Below, in pieces: positions 12,239-24,352 of a stretch of 64,000 nt of DNA (its first letter is position 1; each line of letters begins with the position of its first letter). The stretch covers positions 4,464,001 to 4,528,000 of the forward strand of contig OX392538.1 in NCBI GenBank assembly GCA_947623455.1. Direction: 5' to 3'. A model generated the notes under the pieces. The model searched no databases, was not told where the DNA came from, and saw only the letters and a list, made by a program, of their open reading frames with translations. The stretch is from Mimachlamys varia. Lineage: Eukaryota > Mollusca > Bivalvia > Pectinida > Pectinidae. Both the position numbers and the translations under genes were made by a program.

Positions 12239-12661
12239 GTACCCAAGGGAGGGGGCCGCGGTGGCAGAGTGGGTAAGGTGTCCCGACATTCTACCACTAG
12301 CCTTCCACCTCTAGGCCGTGGTGGCATAGTTGGTAAGGTGTCCCGACATTCTACCACTAGCCCTTCACCTCTAGGCCGCGGTGGCAGAGTGGATAAGGTG
12401 TCCCGACCTTCTACGACTAGCCCTCCACCTCTAGGCCGCGGTGGCAGAGTGGTTAAGGTGCCCAGACATTCTACCACTAAGCCCTCCATCTTTGGGTTGC
12501 AAATTGGAAATCCAAGTGGGGCAGTTGCCAGGTACTGACCATAGGTCTGTGGTTCTTCTCCGGGTACTCCGACTTTCCTCCACCTCAAAAACCTGGCACG
12601 TACTTAAATGACCCTGGCTGTTAATAGGACGTAAAACAAAATAAACCAAACGTACCCAAGG
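12239..12661 (+). mobile_element. tRNA-derived SINE with tandemly amplified head, copy 1
   Basis: The head is tRNA-like, with an A-box of the form TGGCAGAGTGG, and a weak B-box-like region follows near 12494. A conserved body includes CTCCGGGTACTCCGACTTTC, and the tail reads GTAAAACAAAATAAACC. A perfect 10-bp duplication, GTACCCAAGG, flanks it at 12239-12248 and 12652-12661, the mark of target-primed retroposition. The first 60 bp of the head are present four times in tandem (12254-12493), whereas the copy at 19347-19559 has one. The body resembles the conserved core shared by some deep metazoan SINEs; I do not name the family. Minus-strand frames here are shadows. Confidence 0.85.
12254..12493 (+). 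repeat. Four 60-bp tandem copies of the SINE head
   Basis: Each unit begins GGCCGCGGTGGCAGAGTGG and ends CCACCTCTA, at exactly 60-bp spacing. Each therefore carries its own A-box. The last unit runs into the SINE body. Confidence 0.9.
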
Positions 12662-13563
12662 TCATGTGATTACATACTGTATCACAAGAATTTATTAATA
12701 TTTTATACAATCATGTGAAACTTTTGTAGATCTTAATTGTGCTGAAAATTAAATTAGTTCCTGAAATAATTGTGCAAATTTAAATAATAAGCCACGGGAT
12801 AAGGACAATCCCTTGTGAAAACAATTGAGCTTGCCAAGGTTCTGACTCCATTTTCTACGCAGTGAGTCGAACATATTTGTGGACTGTTATATATCTTATT
12901 AGAGCTGGACGTTTGGTAAAATTGGAATCTTTTGAATTGTTTCCTAGTTGAAGGGAGGTAACTCTCCTACAAAGTGTTGCAGACAGTTTTGGTGTACATC
13001 AGTAACAGTGTCTTGGAGGGCATGTTACTACATGAATCTCAGGCTTCGACGTGGATTGTGGTGCGCATGAGTTGTACATAGTAATTCCACCATATTTATC
13101 ATCAGCATTGGGTGTGTATTTCATCAGATGTTATTTTTATAATGTGTTTGCTACATTTCAATTCATCTTTTCAAGTATACGTACATCAGTTTGTTAATGT
13201 TTGCTACTTCGTGCTTCAGATATACTTTAATGTTCATCTGCCGGTCTTTACTTCTCATGCTGTATAATGATAAAACGTAACTACTGTTTTCAGGTGTGAT
13301 CAGAAAACTGTTTTCCATGTGAATCACACTAGCTATCATGTTGAGTACCCCTCTCCTAAATGAGGGACAACCTCTATCTTACATATAGTAGAAATTTGAT
13401 TACACTCAAACACTAGATCCTATTGAAATAGAATGTTTTATTATCACTCGTGAGAAATATCACTTTTTTTATTCGACCTATCAAAACACTGCTTACAAAC
13501 AACAATATGGTAAATCAAAAGCTGCCACTTTAGATTTTACTATAAAAATGTAATAAACAGAAT
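12662..13563. other. No gene seen
   Basis: AT-rich spacer. The segment 13440-13475 (CTCGTGAGAAATATCAC) resembles part of the foldback element that follows and may belong to it. Confidence 0.4.
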
Positions 13564-13712
13564 ATCTAACAGTATCCTCAGTAATGCCAATTACATTTTA
13601 CTCGTGTGGCTAATATTTGATATTTTTCACTTTGCTGCGCACTCATGAAAAATATCAAAATATCAGCCACACTCATGAAATATATTTGGTATTACTGAAG
13701 ACACTGTTAGAT
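13564..13712. mobile_element. Foldback (MITE-like) element
   Basis: The left arm starts ATCTAACAGTATCCTCAGTA and the right arm is its imperfect reverse complement, ending CACTGTTAGAT. Arms are about 65 bp around a short centre. No coding capacity. Outer limits may be larger. Confidence 0.65.
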
Positions 13713-13874
13713 TATATCCTCTATATCTTACCCGCTTACAGATGACGCGAAGGAAGTTAGGTCAATTATATTAAGCAGAAAATGAACATACCGTGGCCTC
13801 CCAAATACATGCGCATTCAACACACACACACACATGGCATGCACAGGGAGGCCATCCTTAAATTACCCTGGCTT

Positions 13875-14269
13875 TTAAAGGTCGAATATACGTAACTTCA
13901 GGAAATTTTTCGGAATTCTGTATAATTATGAAAAAAAATCCAGTTGATAACCATGCAAAAATAAACCTAAAACGAAGTTAAACTGAGCGGTAACTAACAA
14001 GAAACTCTTGACAAAAAAATCCAAAGAATTGAAATTAGTTCAGGTGGGGCCCACTTCAATAACAAAACCGTAGGTAGAAGACAGTTCGAAATGGAAGCGT
14101 GTTTACAAACACCGTGTTTCAACTGCTGCTGTACCGGTAACTGCGCAAGATTTCATCATGAATATTGCTGATATTGGTTAATCTTAACTAAATCTATAAA
14201 TATAATAAGTTACTAGGCTTGATTTTTGCTTGAAGTTTTGCCTAAAATTACGTATATTAGGGCCTTTAA
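13875..14269. mobile_element. TTAA-flanked MITE, copy 2 (inverted relative to copy 1)
   Basis: This matches the 221-613 element in reverse complement throughout, for example CAGTTGATAACCATG here against CATGGTTATCAACTG there. TTAA lies at both ends (13875-13878 and 14266-14269). Scattered substitutions and small indels show both copies are old. Confidence 0.75.
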
Positions 14270-15674
14270 AACAATCAAACCAAACCAAACTATTGTTCTT
14301 TTTGAAGAAATCAACCTTCTAAAGTTCCCAAATCCAAAGTTTGGTACATCACTTGATAGGGTAAATACTAAATAGGGTATTCCTATATGTTAGTTTATAT
14401 AAAGTTTCACTCAGACACATTGCTTTATCAGGTATTTATTAGGTATTAAATGGTGATTGATTTTCTTTTCTAATACATGTAGAATTACAAGTCTATTGTT
14501 CCTAAGGAAGTAATGGTTTTACAGCATCATGGGTAAAATGGAAGATTTGATCCTTGATGATATAGGATTGCCTCTGATAACAGATGAAATAGGTAGTCCT
14601 AATTGGTATGTACACCATCTTAGATTAGTAGGTTCTACAGTCCTTTTCTTTTACTTATGTTTCGCAAGGCATATGAACCTACTTAAGTGTAATCAAAATC
14701 TACAAGACTGTTGCTCAAATAAATCAAAATATAATATAGATATTTTAAAACTGATGTGCTCTATATTTTAATTACCACTTTGGATTTAAAGTTGGTTTTA
14801 GATTTTTTGTCGAATTGTATACTATTTTGAAGAAATCTTCACTAATGACGATTGGTATTGACTTGGTTCATATCATACTCCAGTACCACTGACATTTCAC
14901 CCTGTTGCACTGTGTTTGTGTGATTGGTTTTCATCTCAAATGGTTTTTGTGTTGCGTGTATAAATATTCTGGACTTTCTACTTAATAAACAATTTAAACA
15001 TAGACAAAATCTGAAGTAATGGGATAATTTTCAGGTTTTCTACACTTTTCTGGTAATTTGAGGGTGTTTAGAAGGTTCACAGATTTTATATCTATCTTAA
15101 CACTGTGTAAATTGTAATTTCCTGACAGAAGTGAGAGAATGCCTTTTTAGTTATGTGACTTTTGGAAAAGAAATGTGGTACAGATGAGATATCATGTCAC
15201 AAAGGAAAATAATAATTAATTACAAATTACTGAAGTCTTAGAATCTGGGCACATACAGGAAACCAGTCATTGACCTAACAAATCTTATGTTAATATTTGT
15301 AAGTGTATGAACAGGTAAAATAAAACACAGTACAGATTTTGTAGGATTATTCTGATACGTTGTCTATATGTTGATGATAAATATTACCAGCATCAGGTTT
15401 CTGTTCCAACTTACAACATTGTAGAACAATCCTTTACCAAATAAACATCAATATAGTTATTGGGATAGAGTTATCCCCCTTTGAATGCTGCAGATGACTA
15501 CTGGGTAATATCTTTTGATCAGTATGAAAGCAAAACAGCTTTATCATAGATGATTAATAATTAAATACCGTTAAATGAATATGTTTTGCAGGTAAAGCAG
15601 TGCGAAGCCTTTAAATACTAATTAAATACTAAATACATTATTGAAGTTTAGGGATGGTCATTTAGGTGATAAAT
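14270..15674. other. Mostly empty; one weak exon candidate
   Basis: The segment 14525-14592 is flanked by an acceptor-like TGGTTTTACAG and a donor-like ATAG|GTAGT. It is open in the frame IMGKMEDLILDDIGLPLI. I cannot link it to any gene, so I do not annotate it as coding. Nothing else is recognisable. Confidence 0.25.
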
Positions 15675-15796
15675 GTTGATATGATAACTGACATTTTGAC
15701 TGTTGATATGGTAACCTTCACTTTGTTTGTTGGTATAGCAACAGTCACTTTGTCTATTGCCATGGTAACAACCAGCGTGCTTGTTGTCAAAGCAAC
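15675..15796. repeat. Five 27-bp units, each with an X-box-like dyad
   Basis: The dyads start at 15675, 15702, 15729, 15756 and 15783, at exact 27-bp spacing: GTTGATATGATAAC, GTTGATATGGTAAC, GTTGGTATAGCAAC, ATTGCCATGGTAAC, GTTGTCAAAGCAAC. The fourth fits the RFX-factor X-box consensus RYYNYYATRRNRAC at every position; the others miss by one or two. The bases between the dyads are also loosely repeated. Whether any of it binds protein is unknown. Confidence 0.6.
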
Positions 15797-17405
15797 CATC
15801 AAATAGCATAGTGACAAAACTTGGAGACGTTTGAATTATATGAACCATTTGGTAGGTTTCTGAATCTTTTGGTAATACTCATGCCCTTTGTGGGAGACAG
15901 GAATAGTTTAAAGTGCTGTGATGTCACTCAGTTTAATAATCAGTTTAACTAAGAAGAAATTAAAAGGGACGTTTGTTCTGTTTGATATAGATAATATATA
16001 TGTTAAGCAGTAATTATGTACCTACTTTGATGCATCAACAATTATATCAAATTTATGATAGAATAACAGAAGGTTATATTATACGGGACTGTATCAAGAT
16101 TGTGATTGGTTGGTGTTGGAAACACTTTTATTTAGGTTGAAATAAGGAAATTCATCAAGTTTTTATCAGTTAATACTCAGTAAATATTTTCAAAAGAGAA
16201 TGAAAACATCATACCTGTTTTAAATCTTTGAAAAAATAATATTAAAGTGTAAAGAGAGAAATATCTTCTACAGAGAAACCTGTTGTAGTCTCAATAAACA
16301 TTGTTTTGGGAAGTGGTTTGTAGACAGGTTTACTGGTATGGTATCTGTTGGTGTAATTCCACTCTCTTCTGTCTGTGTAAAGTTAGTTCCTCAAATCAAC
16401 GATGATAAAATACTTATTACAGACAAATAAAAAAAATAGAATATTTCAAAACATACCTGGTTACTCATTTTAAAATGTTTGCCTCAAATGAAACTACTTT
16501 GTTCCGTTTGTATGTATTTGACCTGTAACTACAGGATCATGGCGACAAAGGCAGCCTCGTAATGGCGATCAAGTTCTATTAATATTATTTTATCTATTTC
16601 CCTCAAAAGATTATAAAATGAGGTTATATATTACAGAAAATGAATTTGGATGTGTTATTTATTTATTTCTTTAACAATATCTATGCACAATTTATTACTT
16701 CAGATTTTGTTTTCAATTACTTATGCAGTCTTCTCCTTTCCTATTTTTTGCACTTTCATCTACATTTTCATCGTTATCATCTTCGTGAGTTGTACAGATC
16801 ATTGTAAAGTTGTTTCAGAAATAAACAAATCCTATCTTTTAACTTTGTCTTTGTTATTTTGTTGTCATCTCAAATTTAAACAAAACTCAAAATAGTGGGT
16901 ACCTAAAGTACCAACAGATTGTATATATATAGAAAGTTTATTTAATCAAAGCCATATACATCAATTATGGACCTGTGGTGAGGTCAATATGATGGTATAC
17001 CAACCTTGTAGAACCAAATATTGACCAGATTAATATCACAAAATATGGACCTCTATGGGACCATATTTTAGCTAATGAGAATTGAGAAAAGTCGGACCAT
17101 AAACTTATCTAATATATATGTGAAACATGTGGTGTCAATAAATCACAAACAATATTTGAAAAGTTATCGTTTTTGTCTCGTCTACACCATAGCCGAGAAA
17201 AGCAAGACTAAGGTGTTGCTTTGCCGGCGGCGGTGACCACAACAACATTTGAATTAAAGTCCACTTTTCACAGCGTTATAATTATCCAATTGAATTGAAA
17301 GTTGGTTACATCACGCAAACCATCATACTTATTACCTAACCTCAATTTAAAAGAAATCATGTTACAAGTTTTGGGCCAAAACATGGGAATTTTGAGAATT
17401 TGCAT
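15797..17405. other. No gene seen
   Basis: AT-rich. The part from about 17170 (GTCTCGTCTACACC...) contains a GC-rich patch, GCCGGCGGCGGTGACC, and looks like an old dispersed repeat, but I have no second copy in this window. Confidence 0.35.
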
Positions 17406-17439
17406 TCAAGTCCACTTGCACCATAGAATATGTTCGTTG

Positions 17440-18470
17440 CCAACTGCGGGCATACTACCGTATACGCAGTCAAAATGAGGTACACTCCTTATTTGATTCT
17501 GAACCAACGTCTTCAGTGTGCGCAACAACGTCGAGCCCAAAATCAAATGATCTGGGCCCGTATTCATGAAACCGTTCTCATGCCCAAGCATGGATTCTAT
17601 GCTCAAACCAGCTTTCTTGAAACTTACCTAAACCTTGTCAACAATCAATAAATCAATTGTAAATATAGAAATCAGTGTTTGGTTTCATTGATCTTCTTTT
17701 AACTAAATAACTTTGACAAAACAAGAGTTTTAAAATAAATTATAGCCAGAACAAGTAATCAGTCTTGAGCACAAAATCCATGCTTGAGCATGAGAACGGT
17801 TTAATAAATACAGGCCCTGGGGTCGTGTTGTGTTTACTGATGAGTCTAGATGTTGTCTCAGTGTGAGCAATGGACGCTGAGTTTGGCGACGTCGTGGCGA
17901 ACGTTATGAGGATAGCTACTTATTAGTATATATACGTAAGTTCGACCGTTGGGGAGGGGAAGTGTTATTGTTTGGGGAGGCATCAGACATAACGTCAAAA
18001 TAGATCTGACAACAATTCAAGGGAATCTAACTGCAACAATGTACTGTGAAGAGGTGCTTCACCAAGAGGTTGTGCTATGTTTTACACGTCCTGGTCCAAA
18101 GTTGATGTTAATGCAAGACAATTCTTCCCCACACACGGCGCGAACAACACAGAACCAATAACATTAATGTGTTGCCGTCTCCGGATTTAAAGCTGATAGA
18201 ACACATCTGGGATGTCTTAAACCGCCGAGTACTTCATCGTTGAAGCCCACAGAGAACGCTGGTAGAGCTGGAACGGGCTCTTCACGATAAATGGCGGGAC
18301 ATTCCAAGGAACGTCATCCGACGGCACACAAGGTCCACGAGGACTGAGGAGGAGAATCAACGCTGTCAGATCAACGCGAACGAAGGACAGAGACGATACT
18401 AAGATAACCCTCGTAATGAACGCCATCCTTGACCCGTCACCACTTTGAGATGTAATTGGCGTTAAACTTT
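17440..18470 (+). pseudogene. Tc1/mariner transposase, broken and split by a MITE
   Basis: Pieces of a Tc1-type DDE transposase are readable in different frames: a helix-turn-helix/linker piece (RYTPYLILNQRLQCAQQRRAQ) and the first catalytic Asp in FTDES (17832-17843). Next come GSVIVWGGIRHNVKIDL and GNLTATMYCEEVLHQEVV, then the second Asp in MQDNSSPHTA (Asp codon 18117-18119), and the Glu in LIEHIW (Glu codon 18199-18201). The spacing between second Asp and Glu codons is too short for the DD34E class, so bases have been lost there. There are several frameshifts and stops. A 262-bp MITE interrupts it at 17555-17816. Terminal inverted repeats were not found. It cannot make an active enzyme. 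Confidence 0.85.
17555..17816. mobile_element. GGCCYGTATT-type MITE, copy 1, inserted in the Tc1 element
   Basis: The left end GGCCCGTATTCATGAAACCG and the right end (reverse complement GGCCTGTATTTATTAAACCG) are inverted repeats, which continue through CTCATGC and CAAGCATGG. CTG stands on both sides (17552-17554 and 17817-17819). Removing the element plus one CTG restores the transposase reading QMIWGRVVF. A 3-bp CWG duplication is known for some PIF/Harbinger elements; a 4-bp CTGG reading is also possible. Confidence 0.8.
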
Positions 18471-19338
18471 TGAACGCAACATGAATTTTGATAAAAATGA
18501 TTTTTGGCAATATAATGAAATTTCCAATAGTACCAAATTTGTTTTCTATTTCTGTGTTGGACATATTGTTTCCTAAACTTCATTGTATCTACGTGTATTA
18601 TTCTAATTTTTGGCCTCGTACAACCACCAATTGGCGGGTGATACCTGCCTAGAAACTGTTGCAGACGCCTGTTTACCAGTGATCTCTATGATACAAGACA
18701 AAACCGAACCGCGAGACAGACTAAGAGTAAAAATCACCGGATCGACTAGGGCTTCGTTGCTTTGTAATTTCCAATTGACAGATACAAGCCATGCATATTC
18801 CAAAATGCAAAGAAAGTGCATGTTTGTATGTCGAACACATGCGTTCTTAAATTGCACGCTCTCTTTCAAACACGTTTCCTTAAATCGGCAACTTTAGTCG
18901 TGATTTTCGAAATGATTGTGTGGAGGAAAAGAAACTTCACCAGAGGGAAAACAATGCATACAAAAGTCGGCAATGAGAGCAGATAAGCTATGTCCTGTGT
19001 ACGATAAGATCTCCCCCAACAATGACAATGCTATTTAGCTTGATAGGTTTCCTACAGAAATGGGATATATTGCTTTATCATGACCCAGCGGTATTGATCG
19101 TCGAACTCTATGTCTGGGTCATACATTGACCGAATTAGCTAAACTTACTTACACTGGTGTGTTTCCATCTAACTATTTTGAGCAAGCCCATCCGTATTTA
19201 AGTATGTGTCTCCTTCAGTACGGACATTTTTGTTGAAATTAAGTATAACGTAATACCTTTTACCTAATTGTTCCATAGATATCTATTTCTCGCTTCCTTA
19301 GTAGTTCCATAACTATCTATCGGTATACAAGCTAGACG
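18471..19338. other. No gene seen
   Basis: The first part may be the 3' flank of the Tc1 element. Overlapping open frames on both strands near 18603-18897 show no family resemblance. Confidence 0.35.
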
Positions 19339-19567
19339 GAGTATACTTTGGTTTATTTTGTTTTATGTCCTATTAACAGCCATGGTCATTTAAGAACGAG
19401 TCAGGTTTTGGAGGTGGAGGAAAGCCGGAGTACCCGGAGGAAAACCACCGCCCTACGTCCAGTACCTGGCAACTGCCTCACGTGGGTTACGAACTCGCAA
19501 CCCAGAGGTGGAGGGTTAGTGGTAACGGAACACCTTAACCACATGGCCAACGCGGCCATGAGTATAC
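19339..19567 (-). mobile_element. tRNA-derived SINE, copy 2
   Basis: On the minus strand this reads, in order, GGCCGCGTTGGCCATGTGG with an A-box-like TGTGGTTAAGG, the B-box region GGGTTGCGAGTTCGTAACCC, the body with CTCCGGGTACTCCGGCTTTC, and the tail ATAAAACAAAATAAACC. GAGTATAC at 19339-19346 and 19560-19567 is the target-site duplication. The head is single here, unlike the copy at 12.2 kb. The tRNA part is not a functional tRNA gene: it has no clear acceptor pairing and is fused to the SINE body. Confidence 0.85.
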
Positions 19568-19666
19568 ACAGGAAATAACAAATCTTATAAAATATATGCT
19601 AATTAACAATCCTGAAAATCTGCTCCATTGATGCCTATTTTCTGTACAGCAAAATAAACGGTTTCC

Positions 19667-20600
19667 CTACTTCCGTCTCTGTTCCTCTGTCTGTACTTCC
19701 GTCTCTGATCCTCTGTCTCTACACCCGTTTCTTATCCGCGGTCTGTACTTCCGTCTCTGTTCCTCTGTCTGTACTTCCGTCTCTGTTCCTCTGTCTGTAC
19801 TTCCGTCTCTGATGTTCTGTCTCTACTTCCGTTTCTGATGCTCTGTCTCTACACCCGTCTCTTATCCACAGTCTGTACTTCCGTCTCTGATGCTCTGTCT
19901 GTACTTCCGTCTCTGATGCTCTGTCTGTACTTCCGTCTCTGATGCCCTGTCTTTGTTCCTTTGTCTCATGTTCCATCTCTGAATCCCTGGCTGTACTTTC
20001 GTCTCTGTTCCTCTGACTGTACTTCTTTCTTTGATGCTCTGTCTCTACTTTCTGTCTCTGATGCTCTGTCTCTACTTCCGTATCTGCACCTCTGTCTCTA
20101 CTTCCGTCTCTGATGCTCTGCCTCTAATTCCGTCTTTGATCCGCTGTCTGTACTTCTTTCTTTGATGCTCTGTCTCTACTTCCGTCTCTGATGCTCTGTC
20201 TCTACTTCCGTCTCTGATGCTCTGTCTCTACTTCCGTCTCTGATGCTCTGCCTCTACTTCTGTCTTTGATCCGTTGTCTCTACTTCTTTCTTTGATGCTC
20301 TGTCTCTACTTCCGTCTCTGATCCTCTGTCTCTACTTCCGTCTCTAATCCTCTGTCTCTACTTCCGTCTCTAAGCCTCTGTCTCTACTTCCGTCTCTGAT
20401 CCTCTGTCTCTCCTTCCGTCTCTGATCCTCTGTCTCTAATTTCGTCTCTGATCCCCTGTCTCTCCTTCCGTCTATAAGCCATCGTCTCTACTTCCGTCTC
20501 TGATCCTCTGTCTCTCCTTCCGTCTCTGATCCTCTGTCTCTAATTCCGTCTCTGATCCTCTGTCTCTCCTTTGTCTGTACTTCCGTCTCTGTCTGTCATT
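19667..20600. repeat. 26-bp pyrimidine-rich minisatellite
   Basis: About 35 units of CTGTCTCTACTTCCGTCTCT plus GATGCT or GATCCT. One strand is almost purely pyrimidine apart from the GAT and TAC positions. Minus-strand frames (TEVQTEHQRRKYR and similar) are the repeat read through. Confidence 0.9.
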
Positions 20601-21515
20601 TGTAGAAACAAGTGCAGGTCACTAGTCTGTATGACGTATGGATTGGCGTGGAAGCGGTTAGCTGTCGGTGATATATACCAGTAATCAGAAAACTTAATAT
20701 AGACTACGGAGTGTCCATACATCTGATTGACCGATTTCTTGAACACAATCAGTACTATAGCTCCTGTTTTCGACGGTTGGCCTGGTACATGATTGGAATA
20801 AATCATTGTTTCTGCAAGGTTCTTGATTAATCTGCGTGTCCTGTCATACGATTTTACCAGTGGTGAGTATGGAGGGAAATGGTTACACGTTTTTGTCTTC
20901 TACCAGACTGATAAACATGTATAATACCAATACTCGGTAATTATTGGAAGATATCTTTAAAATGGCATATCTCTCATTTTGACCGCATTGTCGCATAAAT
21001 AACACATTGTCATCACATATAACATTAAGACATGTATTATTGAAGCCATTGTCATTGATCCTACTAGCACCACTTTCTACTGAATCTGTTGACAGTGCTA
21101 CTTTTCAGCAAACAGGACATAATCTGTATTTCATCAATTTCCGTTTGCAATGCATTATTTACTCGATTGAGACATTTTTTTGTTCTGAAAATTCAAGTTT
21201 CTGTTGGCAGTAATACTTTTCCGCGATATGGCATGACCTCTATTTTAATTATCATGACCCGTTGACAGATATTCCTTTCTTAGAGACCTATTTCCTATTT
21301 AACCAGTCGCCTTCGGTAGCACTACATTTCCTTCAATTGCAGTTTTACAGAACTCAATGGCAGAAAATTTTCTCATGTTGATTTGTGATCTAACGCGTTG
21401 TACACAGTATTTAAGCTCACTCAGTACTATTCTTAAACTAACCTGACTTTACAAGTATTTGTTTGATCAGTTCAAGTTGCTCTCGGCTGCGACTTGGTAG
21501 CTGGACGATATCACC
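20601..21515. other. No gene seen
   Basis: Non-repetitive spacer with only short frames. Confidence 0.35.
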
Positions 21516-21920
21516 GTGTGTTTCTTTAGTACTGTCCTTTTACATGACGAAGCGTACTTTATGAATACTAGTAAATTATCAAAGTTCCAAAAATGGCAAA
21601 TTGATGACGTTATAATGGAGCATGCTGCCAAATATTTTAGAACACTGAAGACAATCTCTGACTATTACTGGAAGGGTCTAGTCCTAAACGAAGTGAGGTG
21701 TCATATTGTTGATGATAGTCCTAACCTCGTCCTTATTGGAGCCATTAGGTTTTTAAAAGGTCAACGTCTCACTCTCATCCGCATCTACCAGTTGTCTAAT
21801 TTAATGATAAAAATATTTCATAAAATTATTTATCACATAACTGACCCGTTCAGTCATGCCAGGGGCCATTTCATAAATATGGTAATACACACGTGTAATA
21901 ACACTATTGTGACGTCATAA
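21516..21920 (+). other. Unrecognised 134-codon open frame
   Basis: This is the longest plus-strand frame not made of repeats. It holds plausible protein-like stretches (KFQKWQIDDVIMEHAAKYF, NEVRCHIVDDSPNLVLIGA). No signal peptide, membrane helix, conserved domain or bounding splice site is evident, and I recognise no family. It may be an exon, a decayed gene or chance. Confidence 0.2.
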
Positions 21921-23261
21921 ACACCTTTCCTTTACATTAATATTGTCTAAACATATAGCTCCACGGAGCCAGGCTTATACCGTTGACAATGTAGTTCAGT
22001 TGGTAGGAGTAGAGTATACTCATTGGAAGGCCATGTAGGTTGGAATGTTGGTTTCTTGGTCTGGCCCAATTTTATTTTAAAACTTATCATATTATCGACA
22101 TACCATGCGTCCTAAGTCTAGGAACTGTGTGTTTTGGAATTTACTTCCATGAAGACTGCGTTTTCAGTACGTATTGTCAAGCAATAAATATTTCAGTGAA
22201 AAGTCTCCATCTTGATGTCGGTTCTAACCGTGCTACAAGTACCATTAACACAATTTGACGTGAAAATAGTCATTAAAAACATCTTGCTAAATTTAAATAA
22301 GTTTAAGTACCGTATAGGCATACAGTATATAAAAATGATTAATTGAATCAAGTTCAAAAGGTTGTCGTTAAAGGATCAATACTTTTAAAGTATCAGTGGA
22401 GATCTCTGTAATCTAACACGTTACTAATGACTGGATGTAAGGCTGGTATAATCACTGTTTTTGTCTCCACACGTTATAAGTATTGATTTAAAAACGACAA
22501 ACAACTGGTTTGATATATGTATCTATATATAGTAACAATTAGCGTGTTGTTTGCGTTGAGAATGATTAAATGTCTTTTCCTTCATACCAAGTCACCTTCC
22601 AGATTCGTTTTTCAACGCATCTAAGCTTAGCGCCAATTTACTCCGTGCCTTTTTACAGCACTACATCCAAGTACAAGGCGACGACATGGTGACGAACATT
22701 GGTATTATAAACGTGCTTTGATAACAAGCTGGGCGTATATGGCATCAATTATTACTTAGATATCTTTCTTATCGTCACTATGATTAATTAATACATTATC
22801 AATTTGATGTTGTGGCTTATTACACTGTCTGTGATGTGCTTCTTTTTGAAAACACTCGTTGAATTTCGTATTAAACATGCTATCAGTAGGCGTTCATTAC
22901 TTTACCGTGTAGTATGCGTATAATTGTCGCGGGATATTTATCAGGCTGCTGACGTTTTGCGCAATACTTTAATTGATAAACCCATCTATTTAGGAACTTT
23001 CGTATTGCAATGGCTAGGGACAGCATCAATAAAGATACATTCTTTGAAACATTTGACCCTTTCCCCCGGTATTTCAGTGTGACGCCATCTTGTAACGTTC
23101 AAAGAGGACGACATATTTATTCTGTTCTACCAACTGATCCTAACACTATCTAAATGTTTCGTGCATAAAAATGACAAAGGTCAGATTGACATGGAGACCT
23201 TTGCTTTAGTTCACATCAATGAACTGAACTAATGGCATGTCAAAAGGGAACATCCAGACCA
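21921..23261. other. No gene seen
   Basis: AT-rich spacer without a recognisable exon. Confidence 0.35.
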
Positions 23262-24232
23262 TGTAAATCTTGAGTAATGTCACTTGGACCAGAGATCATA
23301 CCAGCCTTGTAAATCTTGAGTAATGTCACTTGGAACAGATATCATACCAGCCTTGTAAATCTTGAGTAATGTCACTTGGACCAGAGATCACACCAGCCTT
23401 GTAAATCTTGAGTAATGTCACTTGGACCAGAGATCACACCAGCCTTGTAAATTTCGAGTAATGTCACTTGGAACAGAGATCACAACAGCCTTGTAAGTCT
23501 TGAGAAATGTCACTTGGACCAGAGATCATACCAGCCTTGTAAATCTTGAGTAATGTCACTTGGACCAGAGACCACACCAGCCTTGTTAATCTTGAGTAAT
23601 GTCACTTGGACCAGAGATCACACCAGCCTTGTAAATCTTGAGTAATGTCACTTGGACCAGAGATCACACCAGCCTTGTAAATCTTGAGTAATGTCACTTG
23701 GACCAGAGATCATACCAGCCTTGTAAGCCTTGTTAATCTTGAGTAATGTCACTTGGACCAGAGATCATACCAGCTTTGTTAATCTTGAGTAATGTCACTT
23801 GGACCAGAGATCATACCAGCCTTGTTAATCTTGAGTAATGTCACTTGGAATCAGAGATCATACCAGCCTTGTTAATCTTGATTAATGTCACTTGGAATCA
23901 GAGATCATACCAGCCTTGTTAATCTTGAGTAATGTCACTTGGACCAGAGATCATACCAGCCTTGTTAATCTTGAGTAATGTCACTTGGACCAGAGATCAT
24001 ACCAGCCTTGTTAATCTTGAGTAATGTCACTTGGACCATAGATCATACCAGCCTTGTTAATCTTGAGTAATGTCACTTGGACCAGAGATCACACCAGCCT
24101 TGTTAATCTTGAGTAATGTCACTTGGACCAGAGATCACACCAGCTTGGTAAATTTCAAGTAATGTCACTTGGAACAGAGATCACAACAGCCTTGTAAGTC
24201 TTGAGAAATGTCACTTGGAACAGAGATCACTA
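23262..24232. repeat. 46-bp minisatellite
   Basis: About 21 units built on CATACCAGCCTTGTAAATCT then TGAGTAATGTCACTTGGACC and AGAGAT. Left units favour TTGTAAATC and right units TTGTTAATC, so expansion was local. One unit near 23720 carries an internal partial duplication. It runs straight into the first retroelement fragment. Confidence 0.9.
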
Positions 24233-24246
24233 ACGGACAACATAAT

Positions 24247-24340
24247 AAAATCCACATTCACATCACTCAAAGACACAATATTTCCAAATGTAGTCACGAG
24301 GGCAACCATAAAATTGTCCCTAGTCTTCATCAACCAGCAG
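24247..24340 (-). mobile_element. RT retroelement fragment
   Basis: A short, diverged piece matching the segment that reads CTCATTGAGAAATATTTTG and GGTCGCCAT in sense elsewhere. It lies just before a longer copy of the same family in the same orientation. Confidence 0.55.
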
Positions 24341-24352
24341 CTTTGGAAAAAA

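Noticed and set aside
12254..12320. tRNA gene
   Set aside because: A-box-like tRNA homology is part of a SINE with a target duplication and a diagnostic body; no complete cloverleaf.
17170..17400. Possible dispersed repeat (GTCTCGTCTACACC..., GCCGGCGGCGGTGACC)
   Set aside because: Looks repeat-like but has no second copy in the window; cannot be supported from this sequence alone.
23262..24232. Regular repeats resembling a CRISPR array
   Set aside because: Units are contiguous without unique spacers, and the DNA is eukaryotic; it is a minisatellite. The same holds for the other arrays.
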